This document shows, in pieces, positions 53,318 through 62,710 of a stretch of 64,000 nucleotides of DNA (positions within the stretch are counted from its first letter, which is position 1; each line of letters begins with the position of its first letter). The notes below the pieces were generated by a model. That model saw only the letters and a list, made by a program, of their open reading frames with translations. It did no database searches and had not been told where the DNA came from. Origin of the DNA: Halohasta salina (lineage in GTDB: Archaea; Halobacteriota; Halobacteria; Halobacteriales; Haloferacaceae); the NCBI RefSeq assembly GCF_024178165.1, contig NZ_JAMZIE010000001.1:496001-560000 (forward strand). The letters run 5' to 3'. The position numbers and the translations under genes were made by a program.

Positions 53318-54289
53318 ATGATTCGGGTCTCGGGCTTGCGGAAGACCTACGGTGATTTTGCGGCCGTCGTCGACAGCTCCTTTTCGGTCGAAGCCGGCGA
53401 GATCTTCGGCATCGTCGGCCCCAACGGCGCGGGCAAGACCACCACGCTGAAGATGCTCTCGGGGTTGATCGAGCCGACCGCCGGCACCGCCGAGGTCGCG
53501 GGCTTCGACGCCGCCGATCCGGCGATGCGCCACCGGCTCGGCTTCCTGCCCGAGGAGTCGCCGCTCTACGAGGACATGACCCCCCGATCGTATCTCACCT
53601 TCTTCGCCGACCTCTACGACGTGCCGCGGTCGACGGCCGACGAGCGGATCGCCGAAACGCTCGACCGACTCGAACTGGAGTACCGCGATCGGCGGATCGG
53701 CGACATGTCGAAGGGGATGAAACGCAAGGTCGCCATCGCCCGCTCGCTGATCAACGATCCCGACGTCCTCATTTACGACGAACCCGCAAGCGGGCTCGAT
53801 CCCCTGACCACCAACTCGGTCCTTGAGTTCACCCGCGAGCTCCGGGCCGACGACAAGACCGTCCTCTTCAGCGCCCACAACCTCTACCATGTCGAGTCGG
53901 TCTGCGATCGGGTCATCATCATGAACGAAGGCCGGATCATCGCCCGCGGCAGCGTCGAGGAGATCCGCGAGGCCTACGGCGAGACCACCTACCACGTCTT
54001 CACCGATGTCGACCTCCCCGAGAGCGAGCCCGCCGATGGGGACCGCCACCGCATGGAGGTCGACACGATGGATGCTGTCGAGGACCTGCAGGACGCCGCC
54101 GCGGCCGCCGGCGGCCGGGTGGTCGACATCCGGACCGACGAGCCGAGCCTCGAAGAACTCTTCTTGGATCTCACCGGTCGCCAGATGGCCGGCCCCCGGA
54201 CCGCGGCGGCGACCGATCCCGAGGCGTCGGCCGGCGACTCGCCGTCGACGCCTGACGACACCGAAGCCGCGACGGAGGGGCCACGGTGA
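53318..54289 (+). CDS. ABC transporter ATP-binding protein
   Basis: 323 residues. Walker A GPNGAGKTTT, ABC signature MSKGMKRKVAIARSL, Walker B VLIYDEPASGLDP and a His switch in FSAHNLYHVESV are all present. DrrA/CcmA-like exporter ATPase with an extended C-terminal domain. Overlaps the next gene by four bases and is the first of a three-gene exporter operon. Confidence 0.92.
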   Translation: MIRVSGLRKTYGDFAAVVDSSFSVEAGEIFGIVGPNGAGKTTTLKMLSGLIEPTAGTAEVAGFDAADPAMRHRLGFLPEESPLYEDMTPRSYLTFFADLYDVPRSTADERIAETLDRLELEYRDRRIGDMSKGMKRKVAIARSLINDPDVLIYDEPASGLDPLTTNSVLEFTRELRADDKTVLFSAHNLYHVESVCDRVIIMNEGRIIARGSVEEIREAYGETTYHVFTDVDLPESEPADGDRHRMEVDTMDAVEDLQDAAAAAGGRVVDIRTDEPSLEELFLDLTGRQMAGPRTAAATDPEASAGDSPSTPDDTEAATEGPR

Positions 54290-56223
54290 AACTCGGGACG
54301 CGCCTCCGCCGGATCTGGCGGATCGCCCGCTGGGAGGTCAGCCTCGGCTCGCTGGGGCTCGACCGCCGGACGGTCGCCGCGGGCGTCCTGTTGGTGGCGC
54401 TGGCCGGGGCGATTGCCACCGCGGGCGTGGTCGGCGGCCTCGATGGTCTCTCGCCGAGCCAAGACATCTATCGGGTGGGCATCAGCGCCGACAGCCCCTA
54501 CTACGACGTGGTCGAGAGCCACGCCGCGTTGGCCCCCTATCCGCCCGCCGTCGACCGGCTGGAACGCGGCGAGATCGACCTGCTGGTCGAATCCCGCGGC
54601 ATCGGCGGGGCGACGATCGCAGCAGGCGGATCCGGAACCGTCGGCCTCGGGGGCGGCGGGCCGTCGGTATCGGTCGCTCACACCCCGACCGAGAAGGGAG
54701 CCGCGGCCCTGACGGCGTTCCGAGCAGCGGTCCAGCGCTACAACGACCGGACGATGGCGCTGGAACCCAACGAGACGGCCGCCTACCCCGTCTCGGTCCA
54801 GCTTCAGTACCGTAGTCAGGAGTCGCTGGTTCCCGGCGCGGTCGACGCCAACCGCTCGGCCGGCGGGACCGACGCCGGCGACGACGAACCCGGCAGTACC
54901 GATGGGAGCGACGGCGAGGAGTCGAATGGCAGTGGTAACGGCGAGAGCGACGACGCCGACGAGGGCGATGGCGACCCGTCGACGGTCGACGTCACCGACG
55001 GGACCGACCGCGAGCGGGTCGACCGCGCGGCGGGCGACGATTCGATCCTCGGCGATGTCTTCGGCGGCGGTGGCACGGAGGGCTCGCCCGCCGAGATCAG
55101 CCCGCCGTTCCCGTTCAGTTCGCTGGTGTTGGCGTTCGTCTTCCTCGTGCCGATGAACTTCGTCATTCAGGCCTACGGCGGGACGATCCTCAACGAGCGG
55201 ATCAACCGCCGCGGCGAGTTGCTGTTGGTCGCGCCGATCGAGCGGCTCGACATCGTCGCCGGCAAGACGCTGCCGTATCTGGTGGCCGCGATCGTCGCCA
55301 TCACCGGTATCAGCCTCGGGGTCGGCGGCGGGCTGGTGTCGGTAGCGGCCGTGCTGCCGATCGCTCTGGCCTTCCTGTCGTCGACGTTCGTCGGCGCGAT
55401 GTTCGCCCGCTCGTTCAAGGAACTCACCTTTGTCACCGTCACGGTCTCGGTGTTTCTGACCAGCTACGTGTTCGTCCCCGCGATCTTCACCAACGTCACG
55501 CCGATCGCCCTGATCTCGCCGCTGACGCTCGTGGTGATGGAGCTACAGGGCGAGGCCGTCGGCCTCGGCGCGTACTTCTTTTCGACGTCGTCGTTCTACC
55601 TCGGCTCGGCGATCCTCTTTCTGCTCGGGGTCGGCGTCTACCGCGAGGAGGACATGTTCACCCAGAAGCCCGTCCCCCTGAAGTTCCTCGATGCCGTCGA
55701 CGCCCGGCTCCGCGGCCGGAAGTCGGTCGCCGTCGCCGCCGCGTTGACGATCCCCTTCGTCTTCGTCGCCGAACTGTTGGCGATCGCCGTCCTGTTCGTC
55801 ATGCCGATCGAACTCTCGGTGCCGCTGATCTTGGTCGTCATCGCGGCGATCGAGGAGGTGGCCAAGAGCATCCACATCTACGCCGGCATCGAGCGCGACC
55901 GCTTCGACCGATCGATCCGGACCGCGCTCGTCCTCGGGGGGCTCTCGGGGCTCGGCTTCTTCGTCGGCGAGAAATTCACCGCTATCGCCCAACTGGTCGG
56001 TCTGCCCGATCTCGTCCTCGGGCAGGCGACGTTGACTCCCGCGGGAGTGACGCCGGCGTCGACGCTCGCGCTGTTGTTCGCGCCGCTGGTGTTGCACACG
56101 GCGACCGCGGCGATCTCGGCACTGGGCGCGCGCCGGAATTGGCGGTGGTATCTCGCCGCGATGGCGGTTGCGACGGCGGTGCACGCCGCCTACAACGTCG
56201 GGGTGGTGAGTCTCTATGGCTGA
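54286..56223 (+). CDS. ABC permease fused to PrsW-like membrane protease
   Basis: 645 residues, GTG start overlapping the ATPase stop. An N-terminal membrane helix and a large extracytoplasmic domain (residues about 50-260, with a Ser/Gly/Asp-rich stretch at 185-250) are followed by ABC2-type permease helices (LVLAFVFLVPMNFVIQAYGG onward). The C-terminal third has PrsW-family motifs: IEEVAKSIHIY (Glu-Glu-x-x-Lys), FFVGEKFTAIAQL, LVLHTATAAI and the late AVHAAYNVGV. PrsW is an intramembrane metalloprotease; fusion to an ABC permease is unusual. The exported substrate may be processed during export, an inference only. Confidence 0.78.
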   Translation: MKLGTRLRRIWRIARWEVSLGSLGLDRRTVAAGVLLVALAGAIATAGVVGGLDGLSPSQDIYRVGISADSPYYDVVESHAALAPYPPAVDRLERGEIDLLVESRGIGGATIAAGGSGTVGLGGGGPSVSVAHTPTEKGAAALTAFRAAVQRYNDRTMALEPNETAAYPVSVQLQYRSQESLVPGAVDANRSAGGTDAGDDEPGSTDGSDGEESNGSGNGESDDADEGDGDPSTVDVTDGTDRERVDRAAGDDSILGDVFGGGGTEGSPAEISPPFPFSSLVLAFVFLVPMNFVIQAYGGTILNERINRRGELLLVAPIERLDIVAGKTLPYLVAAIVAITGISLGVGGGLVSVAAVLPIALAFLSSTFVGAMFARSFKELTFVTVTVSVFLTSYVFVPAIFTNVTPIALISPLTLVVMELQGEAVGLGAYFFSTSSFYLGSAILFLLGVGVYREEDMFTQKPVPLKFLDAVDARLRGRKSVAVAAALTIPFVFVAELLAIAVLFVMPIELSVPLILVVIAAIEEVAKSIHIYAGIERDRFDRSIRTALVLGGLSGLGFFVGEKFTAIAQLVGLPDLVLGQATLTPAGVTPASTLALLFAPLVLHTATAAISALGARRNWRWYLAAMAVATAVHAAYNVGVVSLYG

Positions 56224-57292
56224 CGGCAGCCTCCGCCAGCGGCTCCGGAGCCAGCGGCTGACGATCGCCGGCCGGGAACTGCGGGTGCTCGGCCGGGAGA
56301 AGACGATCGTTCTGGCCCTCGTGATCCAGCTGTTCGTCGCCGGCTTCTCGGGTTTCTTAGTCGTCGGGCTGGTCTCGCTGTACGATCCCGGTAGCGTCGA
56401 CGGCTACGGGATCGAGGCCGCGGTCACCGGCGACGCCAGCGACGAGATGCTGGCGGCGATCGACGATCGGGAGGCGATCAACGCCACCGAGTACACCTCG
56501 GCGGACGGTGCGTTCGCGGCCTTCGACGAGGGGCGGGCCCAGGCGGTGTTCGAGGCGACCGATCGCGACGGCCGGATCGAGGTGGTGCTGACCGCCCCCG
56601 AGGGGTCGATCCAGACGACGCTGGTCGTCTCCGAGAGCCAGGAGGCCCTTCGGGCCCTCGAACGCGCCGAGCGGGCCGACAGGGCGGCCTCACTGGAGGT
56701 CGTCCCCCTCGAACTGCCGCCGGAGCGCGGCGGCAACCCCTACTTCGATTTCACGTACACGGTTCTGCTGCCGCTGTTGGTGTTCCTGCCAGTGTTCATC
56801 AGCGGCTCGATCACCGTCGACTCCATCACTGAGGAGGTCGACCGCGGCACCCTCGAGTTGCTGCGGGTCGCGCCGGTCTCGCTGGTCCAGATCGTCGACG
56901 GCAAGGCGCTGGCGATGATCGCCATCGCGCCGCTGCAGGCGATGACGTGGCTGGCGCTGCTCTCGCTGAACGGCGTGGGGATCGCCAACGGCGCGTGGCT
57001 GTTCGCGCTCGTCACCGCTGCCACGGTGATAATCGTCGGCTTCGCGGTCGGGATCTCGATTCTGGCCGCCGACCGCCGGTCGGCACAGTTGCTGTTCTCG
57101 GTGGGGGTGCTGCTGCTGTTCGCGGGCGCGTCGTTCCTCCCCGGAAGCCCCGCGAACGTGGCCGCCCTGTTGGCGATCGACAGCGCCACGACCGCGACCT
57201 ACGCTGCCGTCGGCGGCTACAGTGTGGGGGCGGTCGGCGTCGCCGGCGCAGTGCGGTGGCTTGTCGACCGAGTCGACGCCAACGAGCTATAA
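56216..57292 (+). CDS. ABC transporter permease
   Basis: 358 residues with an N-terminal membrane helix, an extracytoplasmic domain (residues 60-170) and about five C-terminal helices (LLPLLVFLPVFISGSITVDSI, then TLELLRVAPVSLVQIVDGK). ABC2-type exporter permease, partner of the upstream fused permease. It overlaps that gene by eight bases. Confidence 0.85.
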   Translation: MADGSLRQRLRSQRLTIAGRELRVLGREKTIVLALVIQLFVAGFSGFLVVGLVSLYDPGSVDGYGIEAAVTGDASDEMLAAIDDREAINATEYTSADGAFAAFDEGRAQAVFEATDRDGRIEVVLTAPEGSIQTTLVVSESQEALRALERAERADRAASLEVVPLELPPERGGNPYFDFTYTVLLPLLVFLPVFISGSITVDSITEEVDRGTLELLRVAPVSLVQIVDGKALAMIAIAPLQAMTWLALLSLNGVGIANGAWLFALVTAATVIIVGFAVGISILAADRRSAQLLFSVGVLLLFAGASFLPGSPANVAALLAIDSATTATYAAVGGYSVGAVGVAGAVRWLVDRVDANEL

Positions 57293-57332
57293 CCGGTCGC
57301 CGTGACCGTCCGCAAAAGCCGATCGCCGCCGC

Positions 57333-57578
57333 TTACGTGAGCACGGCCGTGTTACCGCGGGTCTCGACCAACTCGGCGTCGACGCGCTCGGCCAGTTCTG
57401 CGGCCAGTTCCTCGGTGTCGTCCGTCCCGCGGGCCGCCCGGAGGAACTTCACCTTGACGAGCTTTCTGTCGTCGAGCTGATTGCTGAGTTCCTCGGTCAC
57501 CGCGCCGATGCCGCTCTTGCCGACCCAGACGGTTACGTCCAGATCGTGGGCCTCCTTCCGGAGTTCGTGGTCGACCAT
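57333..57578 (-). CDS. YhbY/CRM-domain RNA-binding protein
   Basis: 81 residues. KEAHDLDVTVWVGKSGIGAVTEELSNQL and LVKVKFLRAARGTDDT match the CRM/YhbY domain, which binds RNA and is linked to ribosome assembly. Small cytosolic protein. Convergent with the ABC permease operon. Confidence 0.88.
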   Translation of the reverse strand: MVDHELRKEAHDLDVTVWVGKSGIGAVTEELSNQLDDRKLVKVKFLRAARGTDDTEELAAELAERVDAELVETRGNTAVLT

Positions 57579-57787
57579 ATACCCAACAGAGAGGGTCGAC
57601 CGGTTTCAAGCGTTCGACTGACGCCAATCCGCTCGTGGCCGGTTGTCCAGCGGGTACTCCGGACCGCAAACTGGCCACTACTCGCAATCGAAATTCCGAC
57701 AAAACGGCTTCAGAGACCCTCAACACAGATATCCGCTCGGGTATGAGGCTCCGTAGGTATAGGTAGGTGACGCCCTGACATACGTGT

Positions 57788-59566
57788 ATGGAATTCGCCC
57801 CGCAGCTCCTGCTTACGGTGCTGATGGGTGTTGGGCTGGTCGTCGCCGCCGTCTGGATCGGACGCTACCGCCGCGAAACGACCGCGACGCCCGCCCTCGG
57901 CGGCGAGGAGACGGGCGGTGCCTACGTCGAAAGCGAGAAGCCGGCCGGGCTCACGCGCTGGCTGACGACCGTCGACCACAAGGACATCGGGCTCCTCTAT
58001 GGGCTGTTTGCCATCACGATATTCGTGATCGCCGGGCTCGAAGTCCTGCTGATGCGCATCGAGTTGGTGACGCCGAACACGACGCTGCTCGGCACGGCGA
58101 CCTACAACGCCCTGCTGACGAGCCACGGTGTCGGGATGCTGTTGCTGTTCGGGACGCCGATCATCGCTGCCTTCGCCAACTACCTCGTCCCGCTGATCAT
58201 CGGAGCCGACGACATGGCCTTTCCGCGGATCAACGCCATCGCCTTCTGGATGCTGCCGCCCGCTGCGATCCTCGTTTTTAGTGGGTTTCTCGCCCAGCCG
58301 CTGGGGCTGTTCGGCCCGCCACAGACCGGGTGGACGATGTACACGCCGTTATCGCTCGGCGGGAGTGGCCCCAGCTCCGACGCCGTCGGCGGCGCGGGTG
58401 TCGACATGATGCTGCTGGGCCTCCACCTCTCGGGGGTCGCCACCACGATGGGGGCGATCAACTTCATCGTGACCATCTTCACCCAGCGCGGCGAGAAAGT
58501 CACGTGGGCCAACCTCGACATCTTCTCGTGGACCATCCTCACCCAGTCGGGGATCATCCTCTTTGCCTTCCCGCTGCTGGGCAGCGCCCTGTTGATGCTG
58601 CTGGCCGACCGCAATCTCGGCACCACCTTCTTCATGGCGGAAGGTGGGACGCTGCTGTGGCAACACCTGTTTTGGTTCTTCGGCCACCCCGAGGTGTACA
58701 TCCTCGTGTTGCCGATGATGGGGATCATCAGCTACGTCCTCCCGCGATTTGCGGGCCGTAAGCTGTTCGGCTTCAAGTTCGTCGTCTACTCCACGCTGGC
58801 CATCGGCGTGCTGTCGTTCGGCGTCTGGGCCCACCACATGTTCGCCACCGGGATCGACCCCCGGCTTCGGGCATCGTTCATGGCGGTTTCGCTGGCGATC
58901 GCGGTCCCCTCGGCGGTCAAGACGTTCAACTGGATCACCACGCTCTGGGGCGGCTCGATCCGGCTGACGACGCCGATGTTGTTCTGTGTCGCCTTCGTCG
59001 GCAACTTCATCATCGGCGGTGTCACCGGCGTCTTCCTGGCAGCCGTGCCGGTCGACCTCGTCCTCCACGATACCTACTACGTCGTCGGCCACTTCCACTA
59101 CATCGTGATGGGAGCCATCGCCTTCGCCGGGTTCGCGGGCATCTACTACTGGTTCCCGCTCGTCACGGGGCGGATGTATCAGGTGACGCTCGGGAAGGCC
59201 CACTTCTGGCTCTCGATGGTCGGCGTCAACCTCACCTTCTTCGCGATGATCCTACTGGGCTACGGCGGGATGCCCCGGCGGTATGCGACCTACCTCCCGC
59301 AGTTCGCCACGCTCCACCGGCTGGTGACCCTCGGCGCGCTACTGTTGGCTGTCGGTCAGGTGATCTGGGTCTGGAACATGGTTTCGTCGTGGATCGAGGG
59401 GCGACGGATCGACGAGACCGATCCGTGGGATCTCCGAGAGGAGGACATCTACACCGCCGAGTGGAACTGGTTCGACCGGCGACGGCAGTCGCTGCTCACC
59501 GACGGCGAGGGGAGCCAGTCGACCGCAACCGACGGCGGCGAGCAGTCGACAGACGACGACAGGTAG
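57788..59566 (+). CDS. coxA: Cytochrome c oxidase subunit I (heme-copper, aa3-type)
   Basis: 592 residues with about 12 transmembrane helices. TRWLTTVDHKDIGLLYG begins the helix bundle, MTSHGVGMLLL-like and WQHLFWFFGHPEVYILVLP carry heme and CuB ligands (including the GHPEVY Glu and crosslinked Tyr), and DTYYVVGHFHYIVMG supplies the last heme ligands. Terminal oxidase reducing oxygen and pumping protons in the cytoplasmic membrane. Subunits II and III are not adjacent, so this copy is separate from the rest of the complex. Two small membrane proteins lie convergent downstream. Confidence 0.93.
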   Translation: MEFAPQLLLTVLMGVGLVVAAVWIGRYRRETTATPALGGEETGGAYVESEKPAGLTRWLTTVDHKDIGLLYGLFAITIFVIAGLEVLLMRIELVTPNTTLLGTATYNALLTSHGVGMLLLFGTPIIAAFANYLVPLIIGADDMAFPRINAIAFWMLPPAAILVFSGFLAQPLGLFGPPQTGWTMYTPLSLGGSGPSSDAVGGAGVDMMLLGLHLSGVATTMGAINFIVTIFTQRGEKVTWANLDIFSWTILTQSGIILFAFPLLGSALLMLLADRNLGTTFFMAEGGTLLWQHLFWFFGHPEVYILVLPMMGIISYVLPRFAGRKLFGFKFVVYSTLAIGVLSFGVWAHHMFATGIDPRLRASFMAVSLAIAVPSAVKTFNWITTLWGGSIRLTTPMLFCVAFVGNFIIGGVTGVFLAAVPVDLVLHDTYYVVGHFHYIVMGAIAFAGFAGIYYWFPLVTGRMYQVTLGKAHFWLSMVGVNLTFFAMILLGYGGMPRRYATYLPQFATLHRLVTLGALLLAVGQVIWVWNMVSSWIEGRRIDETDPWDLREEDIYTAEWNWFDRRRQSLLTDGEGSQSTATDGGEQSTDDDR

Positions 59567-59610
59567 ATGATCGACGAGTAACAGGCGACAGCCAGCGAGT
59601 TCCGGGAGGG

Positions 59611-59868
59611 CTACGAATCGGCCTCGTCGGCCGACGGTGGCGGGCTCACGTATTTGAAATAGCCGAACAGTCCAACCGCGAGCCCGAGGTAGTAGATCAC
59701 CTGTGGCCACGCCGCGGGCGCGGCATCCCACGCGAAAGAGATCACCGCGAAGATCAACCCTGCCATGACAATGTCCTCGATGACGTTCGTCTCGTACGTC
59801 CGGAGCCGATCGAGCAGCGAGTTTGGTCGACTCACTGGTCGACTCCCCAGAGCCACGCCGACTGCCAC
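59611..59868 (-). CDS. Small two-helix membrane protein
   Basis: 85 residues from a GTG at 59868; a GTG at 59835 is also possible. The TATA-like GTTTATATCC near 59905-59914 favours the longer start. Helices at about residues 31-48 and 55-71. It may be a cytochrome-oxidase-associated small subunit because of its position, but no motif supports this. Confidence 0.5.
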   Translation of the reverse strand: MAVGVALGSRPVSRPNSLLDRLRTYETNVIEDIVMAGLIFAVISFAWDAAPAAWPQVIYYLGLAVGLFGYFKYVSPPPSADEADS

Positions 59869-59916
59869 AGGCGGTGTCCCATTACCACGCTGGTTGGTAG
59901 GAACGGGATATAAACG

Positions 59917-60402
59917 TTAGTCGCTCCCGACGACCCGTTCGATCGCCTCGTCGGTCGACTGCGGCTCACCCCGGTAGAGGACGACCAGCAGCCCCAACAA
60001 CACGGTTTCGAGGAGTTTCGAGGCGAGATCCAGCGGCGTGGTGAGCAGGTGTTCGGCGACGACGACCGCCGCCGGCTCGTCGTGGACGATCGGCTCGGGG
60101 GCCCACGGCCAGAAAAAGCCGCCGTGGCCGCCGAAGGCGTGCCACGCGACGTAGCCGACGAGATAGAGACTCACGAGCCCGATGCCGGCGAGATAGAACG
60201 GCTCGGGATCGTGGCCGTCGAGGATCCGGGCGATCCCCAGCAGGATGGCGATCCCGCTGAGGACGAACAGCGCCGGCCGGGGATCCGGCACCAGCCCGGC
60301 CTGGAGTTGGGTGACGAGCCGCGGGAACCCCCAGTAGATGTGGATCGCCGCCACCGCCACCGCGAGCGCCCCCGCAGCGTACCGGACCCCGGCCCGTGTC
60401 AT
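59917..60402 (-). CDS. Four-helix membrane protein of unknown function
   Basis: 161 residues with helices near residues 5-22, 43-60, 70-88 and 128-144, and a His/Trp-rich loop (WHAFGGHGGFFWPW). It does not match a family I know. Followed by the small membrane gene on the same strand. Confidence 0.58.
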   Translation of the reverse strand: MTRAGVRYAAGALAVAVAAIHIYWGFPRLVTQLQAGLVPDPRPALFVLSGIAILLGIARILDGHDPEPFYLAGIGLVSLYLVGYVAWHAFGGHGGFFWPWAPEPIVHDEPAAVVVAEHLLTTPLDLASKLLETVLLGLLVVLYRGEPQSTDEAIERVVGSD

Positions 60403-60572
60403 ACCTCCCGTTAGCGGGTCGACGCTACTGAGCGTTTCGCCCCACAGACCTCACGCGATTCGACAGGCGGGCCATGGGTGGCTCACAGCAACCGGTTCGA
60501 CGGGCGAGCCGACGAGTGGCTCGCCCATCGAATGTAACAAAAGCTATCCTGTCGGCCTCGCGTAGTACGACC

Positions 60573-61700
60573 ATGACAGGGTTCTCCTCACGCGTCGACC
60601 GTATTGCGATCAGTGGCATTCGCGAAGTGTTCGAAGCAGCCGGCGACGACGCCATCAATCTCGGGTTGGGCCAGCCTGACTTCCCGACACCGGCACACGC
60701 CCGACAGGCGGCCGTCGACGCCATCGAGTCGGGGCAGGCCGACGGCTACACCTCGAACAAGGGGATCGAGCCGCTCCGGGAGGCGATCGCCGCCAAACAC
60801 CGGCAGGATCAGGGCGTCGACGTCGACCCCGCCGACGTGATCGCCACTTCCGGGGCCAGCGAGGCGCTCCACATCGCCCTAGAGGCCCACGTCGACCCCG
60901 GCCAAGAGGTTATCATCCCCGATCCGGGCTTCGTCTCCTACGACGCGCTCACCAAACTCGCCGACGGGCAGCCGGTCCCCGTGGGGCTCCGGGAGGATCT
61001 TACCCTTGATCCCGCAGCGGTCGAGGAGGCCATCACCGACGAGACAGCCGCCTTCGTCGTCAACTCGCCGGCCAACCCGACCGGCGCGGTCGCCAGCGAG
61101 GACGACATTCGAGAATTTGCCCGGATCGCCGACGAACACGGCGTGCTGTGTGTCTCCGACGAGGTCTACGAGTACACCGTCTTCGAGGGGAGCCACCACT
61201 CGCCGATCGAGTACGCCGAGGGCGACAACGTGGTGGTCGTCAACTCCTCGTCGAAACTGTACTCGATGACCGGCTGGCGGCTCGGCTGGGTCGTCGGCGC
61301 CAGCGAGCGTACAGAGCGGATGCTCCGGGTCCACCAGTACGCACAGGCCTGCGCCAGCGCACCCGCACAGTACGCCGCTGAGGCCGCCCTCACCGGCCCG
61401 CAGGGGATCGTCGACGAAATGACCGACTCCTTCGAGCGGCGGCGGGATATCCTGCTGGATGGCCTCGCCGACCACGACATCGACTGTGCAACTCCCCGGG
61501 GAGCCTTTTATGCGATGCCAGAGGTGCCCGAGGGGTTCGTCGACGAATGTATCGACCGCGGCGTGGTCGTCGTGCCGGGCGAGGCCTTCGGCGACGGTGG
61601 GGCGGGGATGGCCCGGATCTCGTATGCGACCGACGAGGACGCCCTCCGGGAGGCGGTCGAGATCATGGGCGCAGCGGCCGCAGCCGTTCGAGAAGACTAG
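60573..61700 (+). CDS. Class I/II aminotransferase
   Basis: 375 residues from ATG at 60573 (MTGFSSRVDRIAISG). INLGLGQPDFPTP, PANPTGAVASEDDI and the PLP-Lys segment SSSKLYSMTGWRLGW define aspartate aminotransferase-like subgroup I enzymes. It would use PLP to transaminate an amino acid or aromatic donor; the substrate is not clear. Transcribed alone on the plus strand. Confidence 0.9.
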   Translation: MTGFSSRVDRIAISGIREVFEAAGDDAINLGLGQPDFPTPAHARQAAVDAIESGQADGYTSNKGIEPLREAIAAKHRQDQGVDVDPADVIATSGASEALHIALEAHVDPGQEVIIPDPGFVSYDALTKLADGQPVPVGLREDLTLDPAAVEEAITDETAAFVVNSPANPTGAVASEDDIREFARIADEHGVLCVSDEVYEYTVFEGSHHSPIEYAEGDNVVVVNSSSKLYSMTGWRLGWVVGASERTERMLRVHQYAQACASAPAQYAAEAALTGPQGIVDEMTDSFERRRDILLDGLADHDIDCATPRGAFYAMPEVPEGFVDECIDRGVVVVPGEAFGDGGAGMARISYATDEDALREAVEIMGAAAAAVRED

Positions 61701-61956
61701 GTAGTCGGTCGAGTCGACGTGGAACCAATAACATATTTGGTTCGACTAATCGGCCTCAGTTTCGAGTGTACAAGACTACGACCACATCGAAGATACCAGT
61801 CACTGTTTGTGATTATCTGAGTGAATTCACAAACTTCTTTACCCTTACAGCAACAAGTGCTATCAGCAGGGATTGGGGGATCTCTGTTAAAAGGTAAGGG
61901 GGGGCCTCACCTTTTCATCGTTGGATTGCGAGACTGTCTTGTAGCCTCTTATTCAA

Positions 61957-62136
61957 TCACTGAGCATCTTCTAAACTAACGAAGCCGCTCCCTTCTGCAT
62001 TGATGTATATCTCTTTGATTTCGTCGTCAGTCGAGTGGGTTGGATACAAAATACACTGGTCGATCTCGTCGGGTTCTCTGATCACCACACAACTAATACT
62101 GTTTTGCCACGTGTTTTCCTCACTATCCGGAGTCAT
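61957..62136 (-). CDS. Small DUF7511-like haloarchaeal protein
   Basis: 59 residues, too short for most gene callers, on the minus strand. It begins MTPDSEENTWQNSISC and ends FVSLEDAQ; it has CILYPTHSTDDEI and the conserved-looking ending seen in DUF7511-type proteins. Its ATG overlaps the UPF0058 stop by four bases (ATGA), indicating translational coupling. Function unknown. Codon use is AT-rich compared with the window. Confidence 0.62.
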   Translation of the reverse strand: MTPDSEENTWQNSISCVVIREPDEIDQCILYPTHSTDDEIKEIYINAEGSGFVSLEDAQ

Positions 62137-62387
62137 GATTGCTGGGAAGCCGGTAGTACGACGGGTGTTTTCGGTGGTGGATCCAACTGAAGCACGCGCT
62201 CGATTCCAGCTACTAGCAGCTCGATTCCGTTCTTGTGGGCTTGTTTCGATTGATGCACATGAGTCGGACGAACCGGTTGCGAATCGTAGCTCTCGAACGG
62301 ATCTGATGGGACAGTATTCCCGTTGCAGAGGTATTTCCGTACTTCGTACAGCAACGCGTGAATCTGTTTGAGTTCTTGGCTCTTCAT
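62133..62387 (-). CDS. UPF0058 family protein
   Basis: 84 residues from ATG at 62387 (MKSQELKQIHALLYEV). The KSQELKQIHALLYEVRKYL helix and PTHVHQSKQAHKNGIELLVAGI match the small haloarchaeal UPF0058 family. Function unknown. A TATA box (TTTATATAAC, 62407-62416) lies about 25 bases from the start, so the mRNA is leaderless. The downstream DUF7511-like gene is translationally coupled. Confidence 0.78.
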   Translation of the reverse strand: MKSQELKQIHALLYEVRKYLCNGNTVPSDPFESYDSQPVRPTHVHQSKQAHKNGIELLVAGIERVLQLDPPPKTPVVLPASQQS

Positions 62388-62710
62388 ACGTAGTAGACTG
62401 CCGCCAGTTATATAAAATATTTTACAATATACGCTTGGTGTAGTAGTGTGGGTGAACGTGTCACTATCCAAAATAAATGAATGTATTTTGAGTATATCAA
62501 TACTTGGATAGGTACTGTGCTATCCGCTGTCTCTGGATTTTGCACAGCATCACTGTCTTTACGGCTCTAACACTCAGTGTGCGACCGACACACCACAGTA
62601 ACCGCCAGTCAACACACCCGATCTCGCCACCGCGGGCGTGTCGACGGGTCGGACGCTCAGCGGAACCGGACGGTGCAAAGGGGCTTTGCCGTGGCGAGCG
62701 GTCCTCCGGT
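62388..62710. other. Intergenic region with UPF0058 promoter
   Basis: Holds the TATA box of the UPF0058-DUF7511 operon (62407-62416, minus strand). The rest has no convincing gene; the first half is AT-rich and the second half is normal G+C. No repeat or RNA gene seen. Confidence 0.5.
62407..62416 (-). promoter_or_regulatory. TATA box of the UPF0058 operon
   Basis: TTTATATAAC on the minus strand, preceded by an A/T-rich stretch, is centred 25 bases before the UPF0058 ATG and indicates a leaderless promoter. Confidence 0.6.

Noticed and set aside
62000-62371. Plus-strand 123-residue open frame
   Set aside because: It is antisense to UPF0058 and the DUF7511-like gene, both of which match known families and have a TATA box.
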